This document shows positions 37,939-50,321 of a stretch of DNA of 64,000 nt, piece after piece. Below the pieces are notes generated by a model that saw only the letters and a program-made list of their open reading frames with translations, searched no databases and was not told the DNA's origin. Each line of letters starts with the position of its first letter. The stretch's first letter is position 1. Position numbers and translations under genes: made by a program. Source of the stretch: Saccharomyces mikatae IFO 1815 (lineage: Eukaryota; Ascomycota; Saccharomycetes; Saccharomycetales; Saccharomycetaceae); assembly GCF_947241705.1 (NCBI RefSeq), contig NC_079265.1, positions 124,001 to 188,000 of the forward strand. The letters are read 5' to 3'.

Positions 37939-40900
37939 TCACATATCAACACCCATGACCATAGCTAATAACGCCATTCTGACAAACAAACCATACTTCA
38001 TTTGCCTGAAGTAAGCGGCACGATGATCGTAGTCCACTTCCTCTTTAATTTCGTTTACACGAGGTAATGGATGCATGATAGCCATATTTTCTTTAGCATG
38101 TGCCAAAATCTTGTTGTCCACAATGTAAGTGTCCTTCAAACGTTGGTATTCGTCGGGACTATTGAATCTTTCTTCCTGGACCCTAGTACAATACAGAACA
38201 TCGGTCTTCGAGATGATATGAGGGGTCAATTCGAGACTCTCCACGCCAAGCAAGCCACCTTTTCTTAGTTCTTCCCTCAATCCTTCTGGTAATCTCAATT
38301 CTGGAGGAGAAACAAGGTTGATTCTTACTTGATAATGCATCAACAAACGACATAATGAATGAACGGTTCTACCGTGTTTTAAGTCACCCATAAAAGTGAC
38401 AGTAATACCATTAACGGTACCAATTTCTTCACGAATAGTAAACAAATCCAAGAAGGCTTGAGTAGGATGCTCACGAGAACCATTACCACCATTAATAATC
38501 GGAACAGGGGAATATTTCGCAGCAATATGAACAGACATTTCTTCTGAATGACGCATAACAATGGCATCACTGTAACAAGCCAAAGTTCTAATAGTATCTT
38601 GAAGGGTTTCACCTTTCTTGACAGAAGAAACCAATGGGTTAACATTTACAATTCTACCACCCAAACGTTCCATAGCAGCAATGAACGAAGAACAAGTACG
38701 AGTAGATGGTTCAAAGAAAATTGTGGTAATAACGTGGCCTTTCATTAGATCCAATACACCTTCTCTTGCGACAGCCGCTCTTAGTTCTTGGGCGACAGCA
38801 AACAATACATGGAAATCAGAACGCTTGAATTGTTTGATAGACAGTATATGTCTGCCCCGGAATGGATTATTACTACGGATCAAGTTCTGAATGGCACCTG
38901 GAGCAACAAGTTCTCTTGGTGGCCTTGAAGACATCAATTTTTGTTCCAAAGGCTGTTCTGGAATTGCATCCTCCGCGGCATCTAAGTTATCAGCCATTGC
39001 TTCATCCGTAACTGAAAATCTTCTCTTCGTACTGGTAGATTGTACCTCTGCAGTAGCGGTGATGGACGCCTGACTTGAATTGATAATGCACTTTCCCTTT
39101 GCGTCAGGTGCAACTAATTCTCCACTCAGAACTAGTGTTTCGCCGTTATAAACAACACGTTCAATACCACCATTCATATCTTTGTTGAATGGTGACCATC
39201 TCTTATTACGTCTGAAGGAGTAATCTAAATCAACTTCAACAACTGAATCTTGAGTAGGAATGCTGAAAATTTTGGCTGGGTTATCATGTAAACGAAGGAC
39301 GATATCATCAATGGTTAATTTGCCTTCTTCCACTGCAGCCAATAATAATGGTAAGGAATCTTTGATGCCCATACCGACATCAACCTTATTGCCTGTAACA
39401 TTTGCTAAGGCGACAGGAAGAGCACCGACAGAGAAAGCATCAATACTATCAAGATTGTTCCAGAAAAATTCTTGGTCTTCCTTAGTAGGCAAGAAAACGG
39501 CTTCTGGATAGTCATCTTGGGCAATAAACAAAGAGTAGATATTGACATCACATGTTACTCTAGGGTCTTTGGCCTTGACTGTCATAATCAAAGCCAAATC
39601 TTCTTTATTCGAGACACCAGTAATGTGAATGGATCTATTTTGGAGGGATGTCAACAACAACACAGACGCCAAATCTGCGGTTTTAGCTTCGGCAATCACT
39701 TGCTTTTCAGCCGGCCATTGATTCAAAAGTTCGGCTACTGCCGTGATCTTGTTCTTTAGTTCACGTAGGGGCAAAAACAATGATGTGACTTTACTAGCAG
39801 ATTGAGAAACACTTTGTGCATTGTGTGCTGTGCCGGCGATAGTAAATGAAAAGTCAGTGTAAGATGAATCTTGAGAAACAGAGTTAGCAGCCTTTAATGA
39901 TGCAACATCGGTAATAACAGGTCCACTAATGGATCTAGGCATCAATTGACAATAGGTAAAACCAGACTCCAAAAATAGACGTGTAGTTTCCTTTAGTTCA
40001 GCTGGACCTTTGATAACATGAGATGCATTTGGAACATACGTTGCGATATTAATTAAGCCTGGTAAGGTAATAGTTCTATGGGAAGTTTGAGCATCACGTT
40101 CAGAAACATCCAGAGTAATGTTTCTTGAAATGGCTTCAATCAACAATTTTGCACACTTGACGTTAGTAACCAGTGGAACTGAATAATCAACAGCCAAACG
40201 ACGTGTTTTATAACCCTTTGAAACATATGATGCAGGGCGACGGAATCTGTTAGCCGAAGGCAAATTGATGTATAGATCAATCTCATTATTTGCCAAATGT
40301 TGAGTAAGCGAATATTCTGATTTTTGGTCATCATCATCCCTGTTTAAGACTTCTAAGTATTGAACAGCAATACCATGCTCAGACAAAAAGTCAGCAGTAC
40401 CAGATGTCGCAAACAATTTGTATCCCATATCATACAACTTTTGAACGGACGAAAGCAATTCTTGCTTTTCCTTGTAAGAACCAATAGACAATAATATGTT
40501 CTTCTTTGGAAGTTTAAAGCCAGTTGCCAACAAAGACTTTAGGTACGCTTCATATTTGGAATGACCAAAGGTAGCGACTTCACCAGTAGAGGCCATTTCA
40601 ACACCTAAAACAGGATCTGCCCCTGCTAAACGTGGGAAGGAAAATTGTGGGACTTTCACTGCCACATAATCATCTGGTAATTTTTCAACAGGGTAAGGTA
40701 CAAATGGTAAACCCATTATAGCCTTCGTTGCCAATTCAATCAGATTGACACCAACAACTTTAGAAATAAATGGAAAAGATCTCGAGGCACGAACATTACA
40801 TTCAATGACTTTGATTTCGTTGTCTTTTGCTATGAATTGAATGTTGTAAGGACCTGTGATCTTCAGAGCTTTACCAATTTTAGCAGTTGCAACGACAATT

Positions 40901-43900
40901 CTATCAACTGTTTCAGGAGCTAAATCTTGAGGTGGAACAATTAATGTTGCATCACCAGAGTGAACACCTGCGTTCTCAACATGTTCAGAAACAACATGCA
41001 TAACCAATTCACCATTTCTTGCAACTGCATCCATTTCAATCTCCTTTGCATTTTCAATATATTTAGTAATAACCACAGGATAATCACGAGAGACTTCAAC
41101 AGCCTGGTTCAAGTATGATTCCAAATCGTTTCTGGAATAGACTGTATTCATGGCAGCACCGGATAACACGTAAGATGGACGTACTAAGACGGGATAACCT
41201 ACCTTTTCAGCAAAAGATTCAGCTTCATCCATAGATGTCAATTCTTTCCAAGCTGGTTGATCAACACCAATCTGATCCAACATACGAGAAAATTTGTAAC
41301 GATTTTCAGCAGAATCAATCATATCAGGGGATGTACCAAGGATTTTCACATTTTCACGATGTAATGTCATGGCAATGTTGTTGGACGTTTGACCACCCAT
41401 TGAGACAACCACACCGCTTGAATTTTCAACCTCGTATATATCCAAAACTCTCTCAAGGTTGATGGTTTCAAAATATAACCTGTCGGCCTCATCATAATCT
41501 GTAGAAACGGTTTCGGGATTATAGTTCACCATGATAGTTTTAATTTTGTTTGCACGTAATGTTCTAACTGCAGTAACAGCACACCAATCGAATTCGACGG
41601 AAGAACCAATACGGTAAACACCAGAACCTAAAACCATGACACCGTGGTCATCAAAGGATAAATCGTGTGAGTCGGCGTTGTATGTCATGTATAAATAGTT
41701 TGTGTATGCAGGAAATTCAGCTGCAACCGTATCAATTTGTTTGACGAATGGAGTAATGCCGTACTCCTTTCTTAATCTACGAATAGCAACTTCATTAGAA
41801 TCCAAAAATCTTGCAATTTGTCTATCATCAAAACCTAATTGCTTGGCTTGTCTTAGAACCAAAGAAGGTAATTCCTCTTTGGTACCAAATGAACTAATTT
41901 TCTCAGCAAATTGGACCAAGTTGTAAAGCTTGTTCAAGAACCATTTATCAATCCTGGTCATTTCCCAAACTTTATTGACAGAGTAACCCTTTTTGGCAAA
42001 AGCATTCGCAATTGCAAAGACACGCATATCAGTAGGGTTGTTTAACTCATAGTCAATGTCTATATCTAAATCTGTTTCGTTGAAACCTAGGTTCGCATAC
42101 TCTGTGGATCTAATGGCTTTTTGAATAGCCTCTTCAAAAGTTCTACCAATACTCATAACTTCACCAACGGACTTCATCGATGAAGATAATTCAGTGGATA
42201 CTCTGGTAAACTTTTTCAAATCCCATCTTGGCATTTTGACGACACAGTAATCTAGAGAAGGTTCAAAGCAAGCACATGTAGATTTTGTGACGGAGTTTTT
42301 AACTTCATTTAATGGGATGTTCAAACCTAACTTAGCTGCGGTGTATGCCAATGGATAACCGGTAGCCTTAGAAGCTAACGCAGAAGAACGCGACAGACGA
42401 GCATTAACTTCAATGATACAGTAATCCTTAGAAACGGGATTTAAAGCATATTGGATATTACATTCACCAACAACACCCAAATGTCTAATAACATTAACAG
42501 CTGTAGTTCTTAGCATATTATAATCCTCATCAGACAAAGTTTGCGATGGAGCTACAACGATGGAGTCACCAGTATGAATACCTAGTGGATCAAAATTTTC
42601 CATGTTACAAACAGTAATACAGTTATCGAAGGCATCACGGACGACTTCATATTCAACTTCCTTCCAACCTTTCATGGATTTCTCAACCAAGACTTGGGGA
42701 GAAGACGAAAATGCAACGTTACATAAGTCAACTAATTCCTTTTCATTATTCGCGAAACCAGAACCCAAACCACCCAATGCATATGCAGCGCGCACGATAA
42801 CAGGGAAACCAATGACTTTCACAGCAGCTAATGCTTCATCTACTGAATTAGCGGCTTGCGATTTAGCACACTTTTCATTGATTTCATCAATAGCGTTGCT
42901 GAAAAGTTCACGGTCTTCGGTAGTGATAATAGTATCAATTGGAGTACCCAAGACCTTCACTCCTAAAGCCTCAAATTCATCTTTCATGGCAATACCAACA
43001 GATAAAGCAGTTTGTCCACCAAATGTGACATAAATGGCATCTGGCCTTTCATGTAAAATCACTTTTCTTACAAACTCTGGAGTAACAGGGACGAAATAAA
43101 CTTTGTCGGCCAACCCTTTAGAAGTTTGAATAGTGGCAATGTTTGGATTAATCAAAATTGTATAAATACCCTCTTCTTTCAAAGCTTTGATAGCTTGAGA
43201 ACCAGAGTAGTCAAATTCACCAGCTTGGCCAATGGACAAACCACCGGAACCTAGGACCAAAACTTTCTTCGCTTCGATTCTAGGGTGTGCCTTCACGTTA
43301 TCTTCTAAAAGACCACCAGGGAACGCAATTGGCTTCAAAACCTGTGTGTGTTTGAATTCTTTAACTGCTTGGATGAAAACATCAAACAAGAATTCTGTAT
43401 CTCTTGGTCCAGGTGTGGATTCTGGGTGGAATTGAACAGAAAAATATGGCAAATCGGTATGGTAGATACCTTCGTTAGAATCATCGTTTGCATTAACAAA
43501 TAATGGCTTCCAGCCAGGAGTTAGAGTGTTCACATCTACAGCAAACCCATGATTTTGAGATGTTATGTAACAACGACCACTTATAGTTGATGTGCAAGGT
43601 ATGTTGTGACCACGGTTACCAAATTTTAATTTCAATGTGGATGCGCCAGAAGCTCTTGCTATTAATTGATGACCGAGACAAATACCGAATACGGGAGTTT
43701 TTTTAGCTTCCAGAACACTTGCCAATCTTTGAGATAGTTCTGATAGAACAGATGGATCACCTGGACCGTTGGAAATAAACAGACCATCATAATCATCTTT
43801 AGTAAAATCATAGTCCCATGGGACAACTTTTAGTTCTACACCCCTTTTGATGAAACAACGAATTTGATTGTATTTCATACCGACATCAATGGCTAGAATC

Positions 43901-44583
43901 CTCAAAACTTTACCATCTGGTCCGGTTTGTAATTCAATATGCTTACTGTCCGCTGGAGGAACATACAATTTTGGTTCAATAGTGGAGACCTTAGCAACCA
44001 GGTTTTGAACATTAGGATCTACCCATTCAGGAACATCAAATGAATCTTTCCAAGAGGGAGATCTTGAGATAGTCCTGTCAGAGCCACTTTTTTCCAAAGA
44101 CAATCTACCCAACATCGAACCTGCATCTCTCAAATGCTTGGTCAATGATCTTGTATCAACACCATAAACAGCTGGGATCCCTTCATTTTGTAACCATTTA
44201 CCTAAGGAAGATTTAGCAAGATAATGAGAGTATTCGTCGGTATAGTGAGAAATAACTAGACCAGCGATATGGATTCTATTACTTTCAAAATATCTTGGCA
44301 GTTCCTCGACCAGTTCATCTCTCAAGTGCATATCTGGAACACCATAATTACCTACCAATGGGTAAGTGATGACTAAGATTTGGCCTTCATAAGATGGATC
44401 AGTGACGGATTCAGGATAACCAACCATACCAGTTTGGAAAACTAATTCACCAGCGGTGGATTTTTCAGCACCGAACGAATAACCTTGTAAAAGCGTGCCA
44501 TCCTTAAGTTCCAACGTGATCAGACGGTCACCTGTAGATTCCATTGGAGGAGAAATTGGGGCAGTTGGAGCAATAGCGGCCAT
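37939..44583 (-). CDS. URA2: URA2, carbamoyl-phosphate synthetase / aspartate transcarbamylase fusion
   Basis: The 2,214-residue CAD-like protein has the same length as S. cerevisiae Ura2. Order: glutamine amidotransferase (about 20-400, nucleophile C302 in FGICLGHQ), two-part CPSase (about 440-1480, with paired ATP-grasp halves), a dihydroorotase-like linker (about 1480-1850) and aspartate transcarbamylase (about 1910-2214, with [14 protein letters not shown] and HPLPR). It makes carbamoyl-aspartate from glutamine, bicarbonate, ATP and aspartate, the first two steps of UMP synthesis, and is inhibited by UTP. The linker has lost the metal-binding HxH (NIATY in its place), so dihydroorotase must come from URA4. 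The frame is intact throughout. Confidence 0.98.
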   Translation of the reverse strand: MAAIAPTAPISPPMESTGDRLITLELKDGTLLQGYSFGAEKSTAGELVFQTGMVGYPESVTDPSYEGQILVITYPLVGNYGVPDMHLRDELVEELPRYFESNRIHIAGLVISHYTDEYSHYLAKSSLGKWLQNEGIPAVYGVDTRSLTKHLRDAGSMLGRLSLEKSGSDRTISRSPSWKDSFDVPEWVDPNVQNLVAKVSTIEPKLYVPPADSKHIELQTGPDGKVLRILAIDVGMKYNQIRCFIKRGVELKVVPWDYDFTKDDYDGLFISNGPGDPSVLSELSQRLASVLEAKKTPVFGICLGHQLIARASGASTLKLKFGNRGHNIPCTSTISGRCYITSQNHGFAVDVNTLTPGWKPLFVNANDDSNEGIYHTDLPYFSVQFHPESTPGPRDTEFLFDVFIQAVKEFKHTQVLKPIAFPGGLLEDNVKAHPRIEAKKVLVLGSGGLSIGQAGEFDYSGSQAIKALKEEGIYTILINPNIATIQTSKGLADKVYFVPVTPEFVRKVILHERPDAIYVTFGGQTALSVGIAMKDEFEALGVKVLGTPIDTIITTEDRELFSNAIDEINEKCAKSQAANSVDEALAAVKVIGFPVIVRAAYALGGLGSGFANNEKELVDLCNVAFSSSPQVLVEKSMKGWKEVEYEVVRDAFDNCITVCNMENFDPLGIHTGDSIVVAPSQTLSDEDYNMLRTTAVNVIRHLGVVGECNIQYALNPVSKDYCIIEVNARLSRSSALASKATGYPLAYTAAKLGLNIPLNEVKNSVTKSTCACFEPSLDYCVVKMPRWDLKKFTRVSTELSSSMKSVGEVMSIGRTFEEAIQKAIRSTEYANLGFNETDLDIDIDYELNNPTDMRVFAIANAFAKKGYSVNKVWEMTRIDKWFLNKLYNLVQFAEKISSFGTKEELPSLVLRQAKQLGFDDRQIARFLDSNEVAIRRLRKEYGITPFVKQIDTVAAEFPAYTNYLYMTYNADSHDLSFDDHGVMVLGSGVYRIGSSVEFDWCAVTAVRTLRANKIKTIMVNYNPETVSTDYDEADRLYFETINLERVLDIYEVENSSGVVVSMGGQTSNNIAMTLHRENVKILGTSPDMIDSAENRYKFSRMLDQIGVDQPAWKELTSMDEAESFAEKVGYPVLVRPSYVLSGAAMNTVYSRNDLESYLNQAVEVSRDYPVVITKYIENAKEIEMDAVARNGELVMHVVSEHVENAGVHSGDATLIVPPQDLAPETVDRIVVATAKIGKALKITGPYNIQFIAKDNEIKVIECNVRASRSFPFISKVVGVNLIELATKAIMGLPFVPYPVEKLPDDYVAVKVPQFSFPRLAGADPVLGVEMASTGEVATFGHSKYEAYLKSLLATGFKLPKKNILLSIGSYKEKQELLSSVQKLYDMGYKLFATSGTADFLSEHGIAVQYLEVLNRDDDDQKSEYSLTQHLANNEIDLYINLPSANRFRRPASYVSKGYKTRRLAVDYSVPLVTNVKCAKLLIEAISRNITLDVSERDAQTSHRTITLPGLINIATYVPNASHVIKGPAELKETTRLFLESGFTYCQLMPRSISGPVITDVASLKAANSVSQDSSYTDFSFTIAGTAHNAQSVSQSASKVTSLFLPLRELKNKITAVAELLNQWPAEKQVIAEAKTADLASVLLLTSLQNRSIHITGVSNKEDLALIMTVKAKDPRVTCDVNIYSLFIAQDDYPEAVFLPTKEDQEFFWNNLDSIDAFSVGALPVALANVTGNKVDVGMGIKDSLPLLLAAVEEGKLTIDDIVLRLHDNPAKIFSIPTQDSVVEVDLDYSFRRNKRWSPFNKDMNGGIERVVYNGETLVLSGELVAPDAKGKCIINSSQASITATAEVQSTSTKRRFSVTDEAMADNLDAAEDAIPEQPLEQKLMSSRPPRELVAPGAIQNLIRSNNPFRGRHILSIKQFKRSDFHVLFAVAQELRAAVAREGVLDLMKGHVITTIFFEPSTRTCSSFIAAMERLGGRIVNVNPLVSSVKKGETLQDTIRTLACYSDAIVMRHSEEMSVHIAAKYSPVPIINGGNGSREHPTQAFLDLFTIREEIGTVNGITVTFMGDLKHGRTVHSLCRLLMHYQVRINLVSPPELRLPEGLREELRKGGLLGVESLELTPHIISKTDVLYCTRVQEERFNSPDEYQRLKDTYIVDNKILAHAKENMAIMHPLPRVNEIKEEVDYDHRAAYFRQMKYGLFVRMALLAMVMGVDM

Positions 44584-45812
44584 GTTAAGATTGATATATT
44601 CTATTAGAAAAAGTTTGTGTTAAATGCTGCAATTAGTTATGGATTTTCTGTTCTTATTGTTTCTAGTGTTAGTAATTGTTGATCGAAGTGATTGAGGTTG
44701 AACGCCAAACAAATTCAAAACTAATAAAAAGATTAGCATCGCTATTAATATCGCTATCCAATTGCCATTCGTTTCTTTTTTTTTGTTTCTTTTTTTTTCC
44801 GTTTCATTGTAGATAAAAGATATCTTTCATCGCAGAGTTAAAGAGCTTCCGATAAGCTATATCACAGAATATATGCCTAATACGTTGCGCCTGACATTGC
44901 ATGGTCTAAATAGATAGTGATACTGAGGCTTTTTTAAGAAAGTTATTAATAACATACTCAAATTCAAATGCTAAGGGAATAGTAGTGGTCCTTCTAATCA
45001 ATTCAAAGTTGAATGCGGTGGGGCTTTAGCAAAAAAGTAGTAGTATTTATAAGTTTTTTCAGCTAGATATAGCGGTATTCCTCAATTCTTTCTCAAGTGC
45101 TTCCGTAGAGAAAATGTTTAGGAAACCTTTTGTTTGTGGTTGTTGTCGACGGTTTTTTAGTCTCCACGATCAAGAACAAGATAGAAATACAAGAGGAAAT
45201 GTTATGAAAGATGATAATTTGAAAGAAAATTGGTGTAGTTAAAACATACTGGATATGACATTTTACTAATTGAATTAAATGACAAACAAAGAGAGGATTC
45301 TCTCTCGGGATAAAATCGATGACCGAGGATTTTGTCAAAGTATTTATACTTTCTGTCCATACCATTTGTCCTATATTTTTTGCTGATTTTTTTTCAAGGC
45401 CAAGAAAGAAAGAGTCGTTGTGTTTGGTGTGACAATTTTCTTTTAACATTCATCGGAGAAAACCGGCGGGCCACAGAAAAAAGTCCATAAGACATGTGCG
45501 CAGTGAATAGTGCAGGATTTTCTACTCTTGCAGAAATAGAGACAATGTACTGACGGCGTTAACGATGACGAAAGCTTTATTTCAGACATTGTATGTTGTA
45601 CATTATCAGAGAGCAGTCCCGCGTTTTTAAGGGCCTTAAGAAAAAGAAATGTGAAGAAATCAAAATATACCAAGGCGGGTATACATCATCTTAACTAGCG
45701 ATGGCTCTTCTCTGTGCAAAAAAAACAACATTACCTGCTGGGCTACTTTCTTAAATAGTCAGAAATTCGAAATATTCTATATTCATGATATGAGTAAATA
45801 TGAGTAAATATG
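44584..45812. other. URA2 promoter / TRK1 3' flank (long gap)
   Basis: The 1,229-bp gap is long for this window. T runs at about 44777-44801 (A-rich on the URA2 sense strand) mark the likely URA2 nucleosome-depleted region. A tandem 10-bp duplication, TGAGTAAATA, lies at 45791-45810 right beside the TRK1 stop. Minus-strand frames of 118 codons (45093-45449) and 76 codons (45443-45673) have no recognisable product. I found no tRNA or snoRNA boxes by eye. Confidence 0.5.
45791..45810. repeat. Tandem 10-bp duplication next to TRK1 stop
   Basis: Two exact copies of TGAGTAAATA lie end to end, 2 bp from the TRK1 stop codon. It is short and probably a slippage product. Confidence 0.7.
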
Positions 45813-48800
45813 CTAAACTATTGTGCTGTTCCTTTTTGAGTTACGGGAATGGGTGGTCTTACGCTTAAGTACTCCCCAACGATGTTTCACGTCGGTGAAA
45901 CTTCTCTTGAAATGCTCTGTCATTGGATCTTCTGTATTGGACCTGGTCTGTCTCTTTAACTTCATGCCCTCAAGACGGTCAATATGCTCAAGTCTATCAC
46001 TAGGCAAAATAATTGCACGATCCAAAGAATATGGTAGACCTCTGTTTTTACCTCTAATTAGCATCGCGATGATGACCAGCTTAGATAAAGTAGTAAGTTG
46101 TCTTGAAAATGACTGGTCGGTGTTCGGATAACCTAATGATAGACCGACTGTACCATAAGCACTAACAATTTCGAAAAGAATTGCAAATACGTTAAAGTTT
46201 GGTTGTTGTACGTCCTTTATCTTGTCTCCTTCACAAATGCAGATGATAAATAAACCTAAAAACAAAAACCACAAATCGAAAGAAAGTTGTTTTCTTAAAT
46301 GCGCACCTATGAAGGACTTGGTAGATATTTCATTGGAGTTTTTAGTCTTCTTTTTTCTTCTTTTCCTATTGTTTGATTTATTTCTTTCACTACTTTGACC
46401 TTCATGGTTCTTGTCTTCCTCCTCATCGTCTTCTTCATCGTCCTCATCATCTTCAGTATCAGTATCTTCTGGTTTCGCCCCCATATCTCCATATAGCCCT
46501 AAAGATTGCTCCTCGTAAACATTCGTCCGTCTAATAGAAATAGCTAATGGTAGCACAGAAACATACATCATAAGCATATAAGAGACTTGGATAGAGGGGT
46601 GTAGCTGACTCAAATCAACAACACTGAACCCGGCAGTTCTTGTGCTAACAGATTGAAACAACCCTACGAGGACTCTATAACCTTTTGATAATGATTTGAC
46701 GACGGCGGAGCTAAAGTCTAGAATAATAAATAAAATCCAATCAGTTATATTCAGTCCTGCAAGTGTTAAAAGTAGCCACCAGGTGGCTGCCTTAGGAAAT
46801 AACAGTGTGAAACAACGACGTGGGTGATCTAAGAGAAACCCCAAGCTCTCTCTCACTTGTGATAAATCAGGGGACAGTTTAAACATCACCCAAATAATGC
46901 ATCTAAGAAGGATAGGAAACCCGGTGTTTCCAATAATAATGAACCAAATCATAACAATCAATGGGTACACAGCTTTGTTGAATGACATCATTGAATCTGG
47001 AGTTAACGTCAAACCTAAATCATTAAACGCACTCATTGCCGTCCAGAATCCCCACCATGTAGGAGAGACACCATCGCTTTTAACAATCTCATTATAATGT
47101 TTTTTTAGGACAATCCAAGGTACTAACATAACGAAAGCAACAATGTGCCATCCGATATAATAAACAATTAATATGGTGCATAACAATTTGATGGCTCTAT
47201 ACTCAACACCACCTAATTCGTCCTTCTGGGCTCTTGTTAATCCAAGAAAGTTAGAATTACGTCCGATCGTTGGTTGCCATGATAAGTATGTTTTACTAGT
47301 GCCCTTGGATAAATCATGATGAGGATCCATGTTATAATCGGTATCAAAATGTAAACCATAATAGCCTTCTTCATCGTCATTATAGGTGGGATAACCATTG
47401 AAATCATTGTGGTCATTTCTTCCATTCGCGGGATAAGTATTTTCATTAGATTCTGATGATACATCTTCGCTTTCATTTCTATGAGGGCCATCGTGATGTA
47501 AAATGGATTCTGCGTAGTGAAATATACTATTTCCAGTATTACCATTCTCAGGGTAGTTGTGGTCACTATCAGATGCATAAGCACCATGCTCAAACATCTT
47601 GCTGTTCCATCCCCTCTTCCTGAAATTTGGTTTTTTTTTATGATTGGCTTTCCAATTTTCATAAACCATTCTTTGAAAATCAGGAGTTCTTGCAAGTTCA
47701 TTTAAATCTTTTGACTCAGCCATATCAATAGTCCTGGAACGTTGCATGGGGACCGCTCTCGAACGATTATCATCAAATGATTTTGTCTGGTACATGCGGT
47801 GCAGGTGCTGCTGAAATTGGTGTTGTTCCTGGTGCTGTTCCTGTTCCTGTTGTTGTTGATGCGATTTGAGTTCAGAATCAGACTGTGGTTCAGACTGCTG
47901 CACTCGCTCATCCTCATCACCGCTCTCGTTATCGGCAAAGTATTCTTCATTATTATCACCATCGTTGTCATCATTATCCAACTCAGAAATAGGTTTTCTA
48001 TCAGAAATATTACCGCTTCCGTTCTTATCAATCGAACCGGTAGAAAGTCTTCTCTTGATTTGTTGCCGTATTCGCCGAGCCTTGGGAAAATGTTTCATGA
48101 TGTACTTTTTCGATTTTTTTTTATGAGGAATATAAGACCTTAAGTTAAAATCATCCATAGTGGAAACTCTTTTCGGAACTCTTCTAGGAGGTTTGGTTAT
48201 ATCAAATTGAATTGATGGACCATGTTTTTTATCCATTTCCCCATTATCAGTAATGGCTATTGGGCCTGAATTTGATCTACGTGTAGTGGTCCTTAACGAA
48301 GGTACCCTACTATCAAAATTTGTAGGCAACGAACCTTCGTCCGAAACGCTCGTGGAAGTATTTGAACCACTTGGTGCGTAATTTTGGCCAGTATCGCTAT
48401 CGTTCCCTTTATCTTGAATTTTGATTGTACTACTGTCTATTGCCGTAGCCATCTTTAGTTTACCAACATTACTTATATTTCTTGTACTTTCCGTGGGAGA
48501 CCCAATGACTAGAGGCGGACCGTCATCTTCAGCAGTTCCCTCATGCTTACCTTGTAGCATCATAATAGATCGATACATATCTGCTGGACTAATATCTCTT
48601 GAACCTCTTCTTTTAGCGAATTTTTCTGAGGGTACTCTCGTCTGTTTTCTTCTATTTTGTGATTCATCGAATCGAAGGCAACTTATCTTGGGCTTCTGGG
48701 TTATACTTTCGTCTGCAACTGTATTAGAAGAACTACCAACAGTTGAGTATGAGTTGTTTTCCAAATGTTCTCCATTCTCATCCGTTTCGTCTTCTTTAAC

Positions 48801-49508
48801 AAAATCATCTAAACTACCACTACTACCATTGTGATTCGTACTATTATTGTTGCTATCATTACTAACATCATGTGAGTTTTGGCTACTGTGAACTGAGTCC
48901 TGCTCATCTCTATTAACCATTTCCCCACTAAATAACTTTTCTTGGAAATCATCTGTTTTATCTTGCTTCGTTGGATAAGACATTCTTTGAGTACCCGTTC
49001 TATTCTTGGTCATGGTCCTTGCAGTTAGTTCCCTTTCTAAAATTGTCTTTGTTCTTCTCATCTTGAAATTCCGTCTTGAAGAGTCTCTAATACCATCAAA
49101 GTAACGTTCAAACCAGTAAAGCCGTACGAAGGCCAAACAACTATGAACGGCGATTGGTGTTGATATGCAGCATACGATGTATAAAACAATTTGTTGATAC
49201 AGGCTTAAATTATTGATATCCACAGTATTCAGACCACCTTGGGTAACTGCACCTGCTGCTAAAAACAACGTGTCAATGTACCTTGTGTTTTTGATGGGAT
49301 ATAACAAGATGGAAGTTATTAGTGTGAGGGATATCGTATAGAAATAGTGAACCGCGATGAAACTTGGGAAAACGTATTTCTTAACTGGAGCGAAATAGTG
49401 ACCACATAGGGCAATAAAATCACGAAGTTTGTGACCAAAAGTTTTTTTATATCGTACTTCGAGCGATGCCAAAGTTGGTACTCTACTCATCGTTCTTCTA
49501 AAGTACAT
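45813..49508 (-). CDS. TRK1: TRK1, high-affinity potassium transporter
   Basis: The 1,231-residue plasma membrane protein has the four-fold helix-pore-helix (SKT/HKT) design. Pore segments can be read as TQGGLNTVD near 90, FNDLGLTLTP near 810, SVSTRTAGF near 950 and YGTVGLSLGYP near 1140. Between the first and second pore lies a very long cytosolic loop (about 150-760) rich in Ser, Asn, Asp and Gln, including an acidic run and Gln/Glu/His repeats; a second acidic loop (about 1030-1070) precedes the last pore. It takes up K+ driven by membrane potential. Loop length differs from the 1,235-residue S. cerevisiae protein while membrane parts are almost unchanged. Confidence 0.97.
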   Translation of the reverse strand: MYFRRTMSRVPTLASLEVRYKKTFGHKLRDFIALCGHYFAPVKKYVFPSFIAVHYFYTISLTLITSILLYPIKNTRYIDTLFLAAGAVTQGGLNTVDINNLSLYQQIVLYIVCCISTPIAVHSCLAFVRLYWFERYFDGIRDSSRRNFKMRRTKTILERELTARTMTKNRTGTQRMSYPTKQDKTDDFQEKLFSGEMVNRDEQDSVHSSQNSHDVSNDSNNNSTNHNGSSGSLDDFVKEDETDENGEHLENNSYSTVGSSSNTVADESITQKPKISCLRFDESQNRRKQTRVPSEKFAKRRGSRDISPADMYRSIMMLQGKHEGTAEDDGPPLVIGSPTESTRNISNVGKLKMATAIDSSTIKIQDKGNDSDTGQNYAPSGSNTSTSVSDEGSLPTNFDSRVPSLRTTTRRSNSGPIAITDNGEMDKKHGPSIQFDITKPPRRVPKRVSTMDDFNLRSYIPHKKKSKKYIMKHFPKARRIRQQIKRRLSTGSIDKNGSGNISDRKPISELDNDDNDGDNNEEYFADNESGDEDERVQQSEPQSDSELKSHQQQQEQEQHQEQHQFQQHLHRMYQTKSFDDNRSRAVPMQRSRTIDMAESKDLNELARTPDFQRMVYENWKANHKKKPNFRKRGWNSKMFEHGAYASDSDHNYPENGNTGNSIFHYAESILHHDGPHRNESEDVSSESNENTYPANGRNDHNDFNGYPTYNDDEEGYYGLHFDTDYNMDPHHDLSKGTSKTYLSWQPTIGRNSNFLGLTRAQKDELGGVEYRAIKLLCTILIVYYIGWHIVAFVMLVPWIVLKKHYNEIVKSDGVSPTWWGFWTAMSAFNDLGLTLTPDSMMSFNKAVYPLIVMIWFIIIGNTGFPILLRCIIWVMFKLSPDLSQVRESLGFLLDHPRRCFTLLFPKAATWWLLLTLAGLNITDWILFIILDFSSAVVKSLSKGYRVLVGLFQSVSTRTAGFSVVDLSQLHPSIQVSYMLMMYVSVLPLAISIRRTNVYEEQSLGLYGDMGAKPEDTDTEDDEDDEEDDEEEDKNHEGQSSERNKSNNRKRRKKKTKNSNEISTKSFIGAHLRKQLSFDLWFLFLGLFIICICEGDKIKDVQQPNFNVFAILFEIVSAYGTVGLSLGYPNTDQSFSRQLTTLSKLVIIAMLIRGKNRGLPYSLDRAIILPSDRLEHIDRLEGMKLKRQTRSNTEDPMTEHFKRSFTDVKHRWGVLKRKTTHSRNSKRNSTIV

Positions 49509-50321
49509 TGCTGGCTACAAAAAAGGGCAAAAAAAAAGTAAAGTGTAAATAAATAGGAATAACTACCTTGTGAGCCAACAAATAACCTTCTTGCGTCTGA
49601 GGATATCCAGATAGTAAAACAGTGTTGATAATAATGAGATAGAAACAATGAATATAAGAAAATCAACGGTAATAAAAAAGCTTCTGACAATGTAAAATGT
49701 TCTTTCTCTTTTTTAATGCAGTTTTTCCTTATCCATATACCGAAAAAAAGCAGAAACTTAGAACTTAAGGTAGAGAGCAGGTACTATTCCTGATGGAATC
49801 CCTTCCTTCGTTCTCAGAAATGTGCTTATTACACTTTTTAAACACTTTCCATTTTCTCGATGATTTTGTAGTTTTCTTTTCCAGTGTTAAGCCGTAAAGA
49901 GCGGGAAAACCATCTGGCGATTCATAACAATTTTCCTTTCTTGCGTTGCCAGCCCCGAACATGTTATATTTCGAGGAGTCGATGGCCGTAGCAAAATAAT
50001 TGAACGATGCAATCACTGACACACGCCACTTCATTTGGTAGTGGTAGGACCAACATGCGTATGGCACTCTGGTCTAATCTAGACCCTATATTTGGTCCTG
50101 ATGAAAAAATATGACGATATATATACAATTATATTCAATTATATAAAATATATATGTATATGTATATAACAACTATAATGCAAGTGTAATACAATAAACA
50201 TATGTATATGTGTGTAAAATTGCTTTGTATCCTCCACATCATTTGAATAGTTAATCTTCACCTGTTTTTCTGTTGCTGTATTCACGTCGCCTGTTCGCTT
50301 TAGTAATGGATATTAATAACG
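49509..50321. other. TRK1 promoter / PBS2 3' flank
   Basis: The 813-bp gap contains a dense block of TATATA/TATGTA repeats at about 50116-50215, reading as polyadenylation signals for PBS2. Closer to TRK1 are A/T runs only. A 100-codon minus frame at 49765-50067 has no recognisable product. Confidence 0.45.

Noticed and set aside
47237-48143. Several 60-154 codon frames on both strands inside TRK1
   Set aside because: All lie within the low-complexity loop of TRK1 in other frames and are composition artefacts.
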